A stretch of 64,000 bases of DNA, taken from positions 186,001 to 250,000 of the forward strand of contig CBDATI010000008.1 of NCBI GenBank assembly GCA_965199675.1, given 5' to 3'. Both the position numbers and the translations under genes were made by a program. The DNA is from JAJEEA01 sp965199675. GTDB taxonomy: Bacteria; Acidobacteriota; Vicinamibacteria; Vicinamibacterales; UBA8438. The notes beneath the pieces are model-generated. The model saw only the letters and a list, made by a program, of their open reading frames with translations. It searched no databases and was not told where the DNA came from. The stretch's first letter is position 1. The number at the start of each line of letters is the position of its first letter. Shown one piece after another: positions 1 to 7,820 of the stretch.

Positions 1-293
1 CCGCCGCCGTCGCCGAAAGCGAGGCCGTACCCGTACACCGTCCAGATGAGGGTCACCAGGCAGGTGATGACGAAGCACTGCATCATCACCGACAGGACGT
101 TCTTGGCGCGCACCAGGCCCGCGTAGAAGAGCGAGAGCCCGGGGATTGTCATGAACAGGACGAGCACGCTCGCGGTGAGCATCCACGCGGTGTCGCCGGA
201 GCTCAGGCCGTCCTGGGCCCAGGCCGCGCGCGGCAGCATGACGGCGAAGGCGCCGGCCAGTGCGACGAAGAACGCTCTCGACTTGAAGGTCAT
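1..293 (-). CDS. amt: Ammonium transporter (Amt family), N-terminal 97 residues; runs off the window start
   Basis: Inner-membrane ammonium channel of the Amt/MEP/Rh family; only the first 97 residues are present because the gene runs off the left edge. The ATG at 291-293 opens a signal-like segment (residues 1-27, ending in AWAQ), as in other Amt proteins with a cleaved leader. Next come the Amt start region (GDTAWMLTASVLVLFMTIPG) and the first pore helices with LFYAGLVRAKN, a diagnostic family motif. It lies 104 bp downstream of a P-II gene on the same strand, the common glnK-amt arrangement, in which P-II in its unmodified form blocks the channel under nitrogen sufficiency. The family call is firm; substrate specificity is inferred from the family. 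Confidence 0.93.
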   Translation of the reverse strand, partial: MTFKSRAFFVALAGAFAVMLPRAAWAQDGLSSGDTAWMLTASVLVLFMTIPGLSLFYAGLVRAKNVLSVMMQCFVITCLVTLIWTVYGYGLAFGDGG

Positions 294-397
294 GCGTATC
301 CTCCTTACTCCAGACACGATCAGAGACGCGGAATCCGCCCGTGCCGCATCGGACGCCACGGACGTCCCGTGACGGGGCCGGCGCGGCGCGCTCGCCC

Positions 398-736
398 CTA
401 GAGCGCGTTGGATCCCACCTCGCCGGTCCGGATGCGGACCGCCTGCTCCATGTCGGCCACGAAGATCTTCCCGTCGCCGATCTGGCCCGTCCGCGCAGAG
501 GTCTTGATGGCGTCCACGACCGCGTCGAGGCGGTCGTCGTCGACGACGATCTCCAGCTTGACCTTGGGTACGAAGTCCACGGAGTACTCGGCGCCCCGGT
601 AGATCTCGGTGTGGCCCTTCTGGCGGCCAAACCCCTTGACCTCGGTCGTGGTCATGCCGGCGACGCCGAGACGCGAGAGCGTGTCACGAACCTCGTCCAG
701 CATGTGCGGCTTGATGATTGCAATGACCTGCTTCAT
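398..736 (-). CDS. glnK: P-II nitrogen regulatory protein (GlnB/GlnK)
   Basis: Small trimeric signal protein of nitrogen and carbon status, 112 residues, the normal P-II length. It binds ATP/ADP and 2-oxoglutarate and docks on partners such as Amt and glutamine synthetase regulators. The T-loop is fully conserved (KGFGRQKGHTEIYRGAEY, residues 34-51), including Tyr51, the uridylylation site of GlnB/GlnK. The C-terminal signature GDGKIFV and the IRTGE end are also present. The start ATG (734-736) is chosen by alignment with E. coli GlnB. It precedes amt on the same strand, so GlnK is the more likely role than GlnB; the sequence alone cannot separate the two. Confidence 0.95.
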   Translation of the reverse strand: MKQVIAIIKPHMLDEVRDTLSRLGVAGMTTTEVKGFGRQKGHTEIYRGAEYSVDFVPKVKLEIVVDDDRLDAVVDAIKTSARTGQIGDGKIFVADMEQAVRIRTGEVGSNAL

Positions 737-824
737 GGCTGCGGCTCCTTCCTGGGCATGTGTCGTGGGCGTCGTACGCACCACGCGCACTCCAGCGTGG
801 CCCACTGGATGGGGCGCCACTATA

Positions 825-856
825 TCAGCAGATTGCGGGATCAGCAGATTGCGGGA
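825..856. repeat. 16-bp perfect tandem duplication between RND and P-II genes
   Basis: TCAGCAGATTGCGGGA occurs twice head to tail (825-840 and 841-856) in the 131-bp gap upstream of the P-II gene and just after the RND stop codon. It is one of several short tandem duplications in this window. Confidence 0.9.
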
Positions 857-867
857 TCGAGATCCGC

Positions 868-3800
868 CTAGGACGCCGCCTCGGCCGTCCGCGCCGCCTG
901 GGCGCCGCCCGCCACCACCGCGTCGTCGGTCAGGGGCGGCGCCTCGGGGGCGAACGCCGTCTCCTCCTCCTGCCCGAACATCCGCCGCAGCGTCCGCTGG
1001 ACGTCGTCGAGGATGAGGTAGGCCGTCGGCACCAGGATCAGCGTGATGAAGGTCGCGAACAACACGCCGAAGGCCAGCGACACCGCCATCGGCACGAGGA
1101 ATGCCGCCTGCATGCTGCGCTCCAGCATCAGCGGCGCGAGGCCGAAGAACGTCGTCAGCGACGTGAGGAGGATGGGGCGGAACCGGTTGCTCCCCGCCTC
1201 GCGGATCGCGAGCTGGAGGCCCGTCGACTCGAACGCCAGGCCGTCCGGCTGTCCGCCCGCCCGGCGCACCCTGCGGCCCACCTCGGCGTGGACTTTTCGC
1301 GCGCGGTTGATGAAGTCGACCATCACGAGGCTGTCGTTGACGACGACGCCGGTCAGGGCGACGAGGCCGAACATGGACATCATGGTGACGTCGAGCCGCA
1401 TCGCCATGTGCCCCCAGATGGCCCCGACGAGGCCGAAGGGGATGGCCGCCATGATGATCAGCGGCTGCACATATGAGCGCAGCGGCACCGCGAGGAGGGC
1501 GAAGATCATGAGCAGGGCGAGGAAGAAACCCCACTGCAGCCCGCCCACCGCCTCGACCTGCTCGGCCTGGGCGCCCTCGAACGTGAAGAACACGCCGGGG
1601 TGGTCGGCGAGGATCTCGGGCAGGATGCGGGCCTGCAGGTCGGCGATGACCGCGCCGGACGACGTCACGGCGGGGTCGACGGAGGCGGTCACGTTCACCG
1701 CCCGGTTGCGGTCGACCCGCTTGATGGACGCAAAGCCGCGTCCCGGCTCCACCTGGGCGACCTGGCCGAACGGCACCTCGCCGCCGTTCGGGGTGCGGAT
1801 GCGCATGTTCTCGAGGTTGCCCAGCGACCGCCGGTCGTCCTGCGGGTAGCGCACCATGACCCGGATGTCGTCGCGCCCGCGCTGGATGCGCTGAGCCTCC
1901 TCGCCGTAGAAGGCCTGCCGCACCTGGCGGCCGAGGTCCTGCAGGGTCAGGCCGAGGGTCTCGGCCGCGGGCTTGATGCCGAGCTGCATCTCGACCTTCC
2001 CGGCCCGGAACGAGTCGGAGATCTCGTAGACGCCGGCGTAAGCCGCGAGCCGCTGCTTGACCTCGTCGGCCGCCGTCCGCAACTGGTCGATGTCGGGCCC
2101 CGCGAGCTGCACGTCGACATCGTTGCCGGGGCTCATGACCGACATGTCGAAGTTGACCTCGACCGCCTCGGGGATCGGGTCGGTCGCGTCGCGCCACATC
2201 AGGCCGAGCTGCTCGCTCGTGTACGACCGGGTCTCGGCCGGGGCGAGCTCTATCGTCACCTCGCCGATGTTCGCAGCGCTGGCCACCGCCAGCGGTCCCA
2301 TCGGTCCGTTCCCCCGTGACATCATCGGCTGGTCGCCGACCGCCGCCGACACGTGGCGGAAGTAGTCCATGCCGGTTTCCTGCCTCAGCCGGGCGCGGAG
2401 GCGTGCGGCCCCCTCTTCGAGCTTCTCGACCGCCCGCGACGTCGCATCGACCGGCGTGCCCTGCGGCATGGTGAGCGACGCGGCCATGAAGTCGGCCTCA
2501 ATCGAGGGGAAGAAGTGGAAGCTGGTCCACCCCCCGAGGACCATGCCCCCGGTCAGGATGAGGGTCGAGAGCCCCACCGCAGCCGTAACGTAGCGCCAGC
2601 GGAGCGCGGTCTCGAGCAGCGGCTGATAGACCGTCCGGACGAAGGTCTTGAGTCCGTTGGCGAAGAACTGCTGGAACCGGTGCCAGGAGCCGGAAGTGGG
2701 ACGCTTGCCGAGGTGGCCGAGGTGGGCGGGCAGGATGCCGAGCGACTCGATCAGCGAGAACAGCAGGCAGGGGATGACGACGAGAGGGATGACCCGGAAG
2801 ATCTTTCCCATCATGCCCGGCACGAACATCAGGGGCATGAACGCCGCCACCGTCGTCAGGACCGCGAAGGTCACCGGCTTGGCGATTTCGCGCGCCCCCT
2901 CGATGGAACCCCGCAGGGCGTCCCCGTGGTTCTCCTGGTGCCGGAAGATGTTCTCGCCGACGATGATCGCGTCGTCGACGACGATGCCGAGCACGAGGAT
3001 GAACGCGAACAGGGAGATGACGTTGGCCGAGACGTCGAACGTCGGCATCAGCGCGATCGCCCCGAGGAACGAGATGGGGATGCCGAGGCTGACCCAGAAC
3101 GCCAGCCGGAACTGGAGGAAGAGGGCGAGGACGATGAAGACGAGCAAGAAACCGGTGGCCCCGTTGCGCAACATCAGGCTCAGCCGGTCGGCGAGGACCT
3201 CCGCCTGGTTCTGCCAGATGGTGAGCGAGATGCCCTCGGGGACGCGCGCCCGCATGCCCTCGACGTAGCGGTTGACCGCCGCCGCGATGTCGAGAGCACT
3301 CTGGTCGCCGGTGCGGAACACCGACACCATCACCGTCGTGTCGTTGTCGAAGCGGGCCTGCTGGTCGGTCTCGGCGAAGCCGTCGACGACGGTGGCCACG
3401 TCGCCGAGGCGCAGGCGGGTGCCGTCGGCGCGGGTCCAGAGCACGAGCTCCTCGTACTCGTCGCCGCGGTAGGCCTGGCCGATGGTGCGCAGCAGGATCT
3501 CGCCGCCGTCGGTGCGGACGGAGCCGCCGGGCAGGTCGAGCGAGGAGCGGCGCACCGCGTCGGCAACCTGGTCGAAGGTCATGCCGTGCCGTCGCAACGC
3601 CGTCTCGGAGACCTCGATCGAAATCTCGTAGGGCGGGGCGCTGACGATGTCGACCTGCGTGATCTCGGGCAGGATGGAGAGATCGTCGCGCACCTGCTCG
3701 GCGATCGCCTTGAGGGTGAAGACGTCGGTGGCGCCGGCGACGGCGATGTCGGTGACCTGGTTGCGGGCGATGAGCTCGCGGATGATGGGCTCTTCCGTCT

Positions 3801-4164
3801 CGACGGGAAAGGTGGTGATGGCGTCGACCTGGTTCTTGATCTCGTCGACGACTCGCCGGGCGTCGGCGCCGAGTTCGAGCTCGACCATCACCGAGGCGCT
3901 GCCCTCGGACGCCGTCGACTGGACCTCCTTGATGCCGTCGACGCCCTGAATGGCCTCCTCGATGCGGAGGATGACCCCCGACTCGACCTCTTCGGGCGCG
4001 GCGCCGAGATAGGGGACGTTGATGCTGACGCGGTCGAGCTCGACCTCGGGAAAGACCTCTTCCTTGACCGCCTGGGTGGCGAGCAGGCCGCTCATGATGA
4101 TGAAGATCATCATGAGATTCGCGGCGACCGGATTGCGAGCGAACCAGGCGATGCCGCCCTTCAT
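868..4164 (-). CDS. RND efflux transporter permease (AcrB/HAE-like)
   Basis: Proton-driven inner-membrane exporter of the resistance-nodulation-division family, 1098 residues, about the usual length. It has the two-fold layout: TM1 near residues 12-30, a large periplasmic porter domain, a helix bundle at about 335-535, then the same again. The proton-relay acidic pair is visible in GIVVDDAIIVGEN (Asp around 396-397). In the second half the position of AcrB Lys940 is Asn (GVVVNDSLVMVDFINR), as in a common AcrB-like subgroup. No membrane-fusion or outer-membrane partner lies nearby, so the partner genes must be elsewhere, perhaps beyond 4505 in a different arrangement. Substrate unknown. The ATG at 4162-4164 is the first in frame and leads directly into TM1. 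Confidence 0.93.
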   Translation of the reverse strand: MKGGIAWFARNPVAANLMMIFIIMSGLLATQAVKEEVFPEVELDRVSINVPYLGAAPEEVESGVILRIEEAIQGVDGIKEVQSTASEGSASVMVELELGADARRVVDEIKNQVDAITTFPVETEEPIIRELIARNQVTDIAVAGATDVFTLKAIAEQVRDDLSILPEITQVDIVSAPPYEISIEVSETALRRHGMTFDQVADAVRRSSLDLPGGSVRTDGGEILLRTIGQAYRGDEYEELVLWTRADGTRLRLGDVATVVDGFAETDQQARFDNDTTVMVSVFRTGDQSALDIAAAVNRYVEGMRARVPEGISLTIWQNQAEVLADRLSLMLRNGATGFLLVFIVLALFLQFRLAFWVSLGIPISFLGAIALMPTFDVSANVISLFAFILVLGIVVDDAIIVGENIFRHQENHGDALRGSIEGAREIAKPVTFAVLTTVAAFMPLMFVPGMMGKIFRVIPLVVIPCLLFSLIESLGILPAHLGHLGKRPTSGSWHRFQQFFANGLKTFVRTVYQPLLETALRWRYVTAAVGLSTLILTGGMVLGGWTSFHFFPSIEADFMAASLTMPQGTPVDATSRAVEKLEEGAARLRARLRQETGMDYFRHVSAAVGDQPMMSRGNGPMGPLAVASAANIGEVTIELAPAETRSYTSEQLGLMWRDATDPIPEAVEVNFDMSVMSPGNDVDVQLAGPDIDQLRTAADEVKQRLAAYAGVYEISDSFRAGKVEMQLGIKPAAETLGLTLQDLGRQVRQAFYGEEAQRIQRGRDDIRVMVRYPQDDRRSLGNLENMRIRTPNGGEVPFGQVAQVEPGRGFASIKRVDRNRAVNVTASVDPAVTSSGAVIADLQARILPEILADHPGVFFTFEGAQAEQVEAVGGLQWGFFLALLMIFALLAVPLRSYVQPLIIMAAIPFGLVGAIWGHMAMRLDVTMMSMFGLVALTGVVVNDSLVMVDFINRARKVHAEVGRRVRRAGGQPDGLAFESTGLQLAIREAGSNRFRPILLTSLTTFFGLAPLMLERSMQAAFLVPMAVSLAFGVLFATFITLILVPTAYLILDDVQRTLRRMFGQEEETAFAPEAPPLTDDAVVAGGAQAARTAEAAS

Positions 4165-4505
4165 GACTGATGTCCTCTCCGTGATCCCGTCCGGGAGACG
4201 TGGAAGCGAAAGCGCGCGGATGCCGCGCCTGCGCCTGCTTGCGGCAGGCTCGACTCCTCGTGTGCGCTGCTCGGCGACAGGCCCCGCTGCGGGAGTCTGT
4301 GGCGAGAGCGCAACCCCGCCACAGTCATTGACGTCCCGGCCGGGCGGTTTGTTTCGTTGCCCGCCTCGTCGGCGGCACCGCCGGAGCGGCCCAGGCGTGG
4401 CGCGGGCCGGGCTTGGGCGTTCGCAGCCGGAGGCGCGACCGCGCGGGGCGGCGTCCCGTTCGCGTGCTCAGGGCCCCTCGCCGAGGCGTCTCTCGGGCCG
4501 GATGC
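4165..4505. other. 341-bp spacer without a gene
   Basis: No convincing coding sequence. It contains a small hairpin (GCCTGC at 4233-4238 and GCAGGC at 4244-4249). It must hold the promoter of the RND gene, but no clear -35/-10 pair was recognised. Confidence 0.5.
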
Positions 4506-4940
4506 CTAGACGCGGTAGTGGTCCCCCTGCCAGTCGGTGACCAGCTTCTTGATGGGGGTCGCGCTGGTGATGTTCTCGTCGAGCACCTTCCGGGCGAGGT
4601 CGGGCAGTTCGGCGTCGCCCGCGAACCGGAGCCCCACCATCTGGGTCGGCGTGAACTCGTCTATCCGCCCCTGCAGGTCCTCGGGCAGCAACTCGCGCAT
4701 GCGCAGGCGCATCTCCAGGCGGATCACGCGGTCCTGTGCCTTGAGGGCGAACCCCCGCGCATACAGCAGGACGATGAGCAGGGCGAAGGCCACCAGTACG
4801 TCGAGCAGGGCCGAGAACGACGGCGTGCGGAGGCTCCAGACCGCCCAGACGAGGTTCACCAAGAAGATGGGGGCGGCGACGTAGTGGTAGATCGGCACGA
4901 AACGGGCGTGGTTGTCGAAGTTCTGTTGCGGTTCGGCCAT
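4506..4940 (-). CDS. DUF6526-like membrane protein
   Basis: 144-residue protein of unknown function resembling the DUF6526 family. It begins with the family-like FDNHARFVPIYHYVAAP stretch, followed by two hydrophobic helices (about 18-38 and 43-63) and a soluble C-terminal half rich in charged residues (LEMRLRMRELLP...). ATG 4938-4940 is preferred over an upstream start at 5000 because the upstream 20 residues look random and a GGAG element lies about 8 bases before it. It is probably monocistronic. No catalytic motif is visible; a structural or sensing role in the inner membrane is possible but unsupported. Confidence 0.75.
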   Translation of the reverse strand: MAEPQQNFDNHARFVPIYHYVAAPIFLVNLVWAVWSLRTPSFSALLDVLVAFALLIVLLYARGFALKAQDRVIRLEMRLRMRELLPEDLQGRIDEFTPTQMVGLRFAGDAELPDLARKVLDENITSATPIKKLVTDWQGDHYRV

Positions 4941-5127
4941 CGAATCGTCTCCGGAAGTGCGTTCCCGTCCGTCCGTATGGCGACGGGGCCATTCGAGCAC
5001 AGGTTGCGAATCGGGGTCTGACCGGCGTGTGCAGTTCGCGCCCTCGGGAGTCCACCGGCCGTGAACTCGCGCTCGACGGCGGGCGTGACGAGGACGGTGG
5101 GCGAGAGACGACCCCTCACGCAGTCGG

Positions 5128-5487
5128 TCAGTCGTCGGCTGGGCGCGCCTGGAGAATCTCGAGAACCCGGTCGACGCGGTCGTTGGTGCGGTCGATGCGG
5201 TCGTTGGTCCTCGATAGCTCGCTGCGCAGTTCCCTGCCGAGGGTGTCGATGCGGTCGTTGGTCTTGGAGACTTCGCCGCGCAGTTCCGTGCCGAGGGTCT
5301 GGATGCGGTCGTTGGTCTGGTCGATGCGGTCGTTGGTCTGGTCGATGCGGTCGTTGGTCTGGTCGATGCGGTCGTTGACCTCGGCGATCTGGCTGCTGAT
5401 GCCGTTCAGCATGAAGGTGAACGTGGTGAGGAAGACGCCCCCCACCACCGTGGTGACGATGGTCCCCACGTGGTCCTTCCAGTGCAT
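5128..5487 (-). CDS. Small membrane-anchored coiled-coil protein with perfect heptad repeats
   Basis: 119 residues. A single N-terminal transmembrane helix (about residues 9-28) is followed by a long coiled coil built from near-identical heptads of the type TNDRIDQ, interrupted by TLGTELRGEVSK and TLGRELRSELSR segments that also have 7-residue spacing. The likely layout is membrane anchor plus cytoplasmic or periplasmic trimeric/dimeric stalk. No enzymatic motif is present. Three of the heptads are encoded by identical 21-bp DNA repeats, so repeat number may vary between strains. Proteins of similar design (short TM plus coiled coil) are encoded at 40304-40939, 19685-19906 and perhaps 9364-9522. 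Function unknown. Confidence 0.75.
   Translation of the reverse strand: MHWKDHVGTIVTTVVGGVFLTTFTFMLNGISSQIAEVNDRIDQTNDRIDQTNDRIDQTNDRIQTLGTELRGEVSKTNDRIDTLGRELRSELSRTNDRIDRTNDRVDRVLEILQARPADD
5302..5377. repeat. 21-bp tandem repeat inside the coiled-coil gene
   Basis: Unit of 21 bp beginning GATGCGGTCGTTGG, three perfect copies (5302-5322, 5323-5343, 5344-5364) plus a partial fourth. Each unit encodes exactly one heptad, so gain or loss keeps frame and coiled-coil register. Confidence 0.9.
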
Positions 5488-5646
5488 GCCTCCAGACTCC
5501 TCCGGCCGCCAATCGCCTCTCGATGGCCATCGTAGCACAGCCGCGGCGGCGCCCGATGCGACGAGGCCCTCGCCCGGGACTGCTACACTGATCCGCCTGG
5601 AACGCGGGCGTGCCGGGCCGCGACGACCGGCATCGGAGGAGGACGC

Positions 5647-5982
5647 ATGAGCGATCTCGCGTCGAAGCAGTGTGTGCCCTGCCGGGGCGGCGTGCCGCCC
5701 CTCGCCGGCGAGGAGTTGGCGGGGTACCAGCGGCGACTGGGCGGCGACTGGGAGGTGGTCGACGGGCACCACCTGGAGAAGACCTACCGCTTCGAGGACT
5801 TTCGCCAGGCCCTCGACTTCACGGTGCGGGTCGGCGAGATGGCCGAGGAGCAGGGGCACCACCCCGACATCCTGCTCGCCTGGGGCCGGGCCACCATCAC
5901 CATCTGGACGCACAAGATCGACGGCCTGACCGAGAGCGACTTCGTCTTCGCGGCCAAGGCGGACCGACTCGAGTCGGTCTGA
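5647..5982 (+). CDS. phhB: 4a-hydroxytetrahydrobiopterin (pterin-4a-carbinolamine) dehydratase
   Basis: Cytoplasmic enzyme (EC 4.2.1.96) that regenerates the pterin cofactor after aromatic amino acid hydroxylation; some bacterial members instead serve molybdopterin metabolism. 111 residues, normal for PCD/DCoH. The diagnostic motif is EEQGHHPDI (around residues 74-82, carrying the catalytic His pair), followed by a WTHKIDGLTESDF tail typical of the family. ATG 5647 follows a GGAGGA element. No aromatic amino acid hydroxylase gene is present here. The next gene, on the opposite strand, encodes a MOSC protein, which makes a link to molybdenum cofactor chemistry conceivable but unproven. Confidence 0.93.
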   Translation: MSDLASKQCVPCRGGVPPLAGEELAGYQRRLGGDWEVVDGHHLEKTYRFEDFRQALDFTVRVGEMAEEQGHHPDILLAWGRATITIWTHKIDGLTESDFVFAAKADRLESV

Positions 5983-6040
5983 CGGAGGGCCGGTGTCCGC
6001 GTCGCCGGGCCGGTGTCCGCCGGTTGGCGGCGGTTCCCGG

Positions 6041-6472
6041 TCACGCCCACGCGACGGGGTCGCCGACGGCGATGTGGCCGTCGTCGAGCACCTCGGCGAA
6101 CACGCCTCCCCGCCACTCGGGGCCGAGGGCGGCGCGCAGCCCCGGCGCGGCCTCGTCCATCTGCTCGCAGGGCCGGGTCTCGCCGCGCACGCGAAGCCGA
6201 CAGCGGCCCACCCGCAGGACGCGGTCGCGGGTGCGGGCGAGGGCGATGCCGCTGACGAGCAGGTTGGCGCGCCGCTCCCCGGGGTCGACCGCTGTTCCCA
6301 GCGCCTCGATGATGCGGTCCCAGTCCGCGGCGGCGATGATCGTCACCTGACGCCAGCCTCGCTGATCGGCGTTGCCGACGATGCCCGCGCCGCGCCGGAG
6401 GTCGGCGGCGTCGGTCGGGTCCATCGGGCCGCGGTGGAACCGTTTCACCCAGATCCGTTCGAGACGTCCCAT
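6041..6472 (-). CDS. MOSC domain protein
   Basis: 143-residue protein made almost entirely of a MOSC domain, the sulfur-carrying module of molybdenum cofactor sulfurases and related enzymes. The conserved cysteine sits in RGETRPCEQMDE, with the typical downstream EWRGGVFAEVL and a final GDPVAW strand. The N-terminal half has the GNADQRGWRQVTII strand and the RRANLLVSGI segment of stand-alone MOSC proteins. It converges with the pterin dehydratase gene (58 bp apart). It may act in metal-sulfur cluster or Moco sulfuration; the substrate is not known. The ATG at 6470-6472 fits the family start. Confidence 0.9.
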   Translation of the reverse strand: MGRLERIWVKRFHRGPMDPTDAADLRRGAGIVGNADQRGWRQVTIIAAADWDRIIEALGTAVDPGERRANLLVSGIALARTRDRVLRVGRCRLRVRGETRPCEQMDEAAPGLRAALGPEWRGGVFAEVLDDGHIAVGDPVAWA

Positions 6473-6500
6473 CGTTCACGCTCCCCGACACTCGGTCGGC

Positions 6501-6698
6501 TCTGCGGCGGAGATTCCCGTTCCGCCCATCGCCGCCTTCGGCGCCCGCCGGCGCCCCACGACGCAGCAGGAGTCCGCGCCGTTCTGCGGCGGAGACTCCC
6601 GGCCCGCTCATCGCCGCCGGCGGTTCCAAAGGGGCGCCCGCCAACCCTGCAGGAGTCCGCGCCGTTCTCGCGCCCGTTCTGCGGCGGAGACTCCTGGT
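6501..6698. repeat. Imperfect 80-95 bp repeats with inverted GGAGTC/GACTCC ends
   Basis: The motif TCTGCGGCGGAGAYTCC recurs at 6501, 6583 and 6678, each time preceded or followed by CAGGAGTCCGCGCCGTTC-type sequence. CAGGAGTC (6650-6657) and GACTCCTG (6688-6695) can pair into a hairpin just upstream of the acyl-adenylating gene. This fills the 242-bp spacer between divergent genes. Purpose unknown; it could include regulatory hairpins. Confidence 0.6.
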
Positions 6699-6714
6699 GT
6701 AGGATCACGGGTTG

Positions 6715-7818
6715 ATGACTACGGAGACCAGCACTGCTGAGACCAGGGCCGCCCAGGCCAGGACCGCGCTCGACGCCTGGGTGCGCGAGATCGTCGAGTG
6801 GCACTTCGACCCCGACACCGGGTGCCCGTTCTGGCTCGACTGGGCGCGCGACGCGGGATGGGACCCGCGCCGCGAGGTTCACGGGTTCGACGACCTCGCG
6901 AAGTTCCCTCATTTCGAGGACGAGAAGCTGCGGGGCGGTCCGGTCCGCCGCTGGGTGCCCAGGGCCTACGCCGACCGGCCGACGTTCGTGTTCGAGACCG
7001 GCGGCACCACCGGCATTCCCAAGAGCCGGGTGGCCCAGGAGGACTTCCGCATCGACTACGAGCTGTTCTCCGAGACACTGCCCGACGAGCATTTCCCGAA
7101 GGACAGCAACTGGCTGATGCTGGGGCCGAGCGGTCCCCGGCGCCTGCGGCTCGCGGTCGAGCACCTCGCCCAGCACCGGGGGGGCATCTGCTTCTGCGTG
7201 GACCTCGACCCCAGGTGGGTGATCAAGCTCATCAAGAAGGGCTGGATGGAGCATCTGAAGGCCTACCAGGACCACGTCATCGACCAGGCGGTGACGGTGC
7301 TGTCGGCCGGGCACGACATCAAGTGCCTGTTCTCCACCCCCAAGCTGCTCGAGGCCCTCGCCAACCGGCTCGAGGCCGACGGGTCGTGCCTGAAGGACAC
7401 CGGCATCACCGGCATCTTCGCGGGCGGCACCGAGTTCACGCCGCAGTGGAACCGGTTCGCCCACGAGGAACTCCTCGACGGCATCTACATGACCCCGACC
7501 TACGGCAACACCCTGATGGGGCTCGCCGCCAGCCCCCCGAGCGGGCCCGAGAACGGTTACAAGATAACCTACTACGCGCCGCAGCCGCGGGCCGTCCTGC
7601 AGGTCGTGGACCCCGACGACGCGAACCGCGTGGTGGGGTACGGCGAAACCGGACGGGTGATGCTGACCACGCTGACGAAGGAGTTCTTCGTGCCGCGCTT
7701 CCAGGAGCGCGACGAGGGCGAGCGCGAGCCGCCGTGCGAACAGTATCCGTGGGACGGGGTGAGCGGCGTGCGCCCCTTCAGCCGGCTGGCGTCGGCGACG
7801 ACGGTGGGAGTCTACTAG
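6715..7818 (+). CDS. LuxE/PaaK-like acyl-adenylating enzyme
   Basis: Cytoplasmic enzyme predicted to activate a carboxylic acid with ATP. 367 residues, which matches LuxE-type acyl-protein synthetases and is shorter than phenylacetate-CoA ligases. The nucleotide-binding loop is clear: FVFETGGTTGIPKS (about residues 91-104). Further family features are FAGGTEF, MTPTYGNTLMG and GYGETGRVMLT (the adenylate-hinge region). ATG 6715 is used; the TTG immediately before it is weaker. The next gene starts 2 bases after this stop and encodes an acyl-CoA-reductase-like aldehyde dehydrogenase, so the two very likely form one unit that activates and reduces an acid to an aldehyde. The substrate cannot be told from sequence. 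Confidence 0.8.
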   Translation: MTTETSTAETRAAQARTALDAWVREIVEWHFDPDTGCPFWLDWARDAGWDPRREVHGFDDLAKFPHFEDEKLRGGPVRRWVPRAYADRPTFVFETGGTTGIPKSRVAQEDFRIDYELFSETLPDEHFPKDSNWLMLGPSGPRRLRLAVEHLAQHRGGICFCVDLDPRWVIKLIKKGWMEHLKAYQDHVIDQAVTVLSAGHDIKCLFSTPKLLEALANRLEADGSCLKDTGITGIFAGGTEFTPQWNRFAHEELLDGIYMTPTYGNTLMGLAASPPSGPENGYKITYYAPQPRAVLQVVDPDDANRVVGYGETGRVMLTTLTKEFFVPRFQERDEGEREPPCEQYPWDGVSGVRPFSRLASATTVGVY

Positions 7819-7820
7819 CC

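Noticed and set aside
398..2197. 599-residue open frame on the minus strand running from inside the RND gene into the P-II gene
   Set aside because: Only its last 112 residues are real (P-II). The rest is an arginine/proline-rich shadow of the RND gene in another frame.
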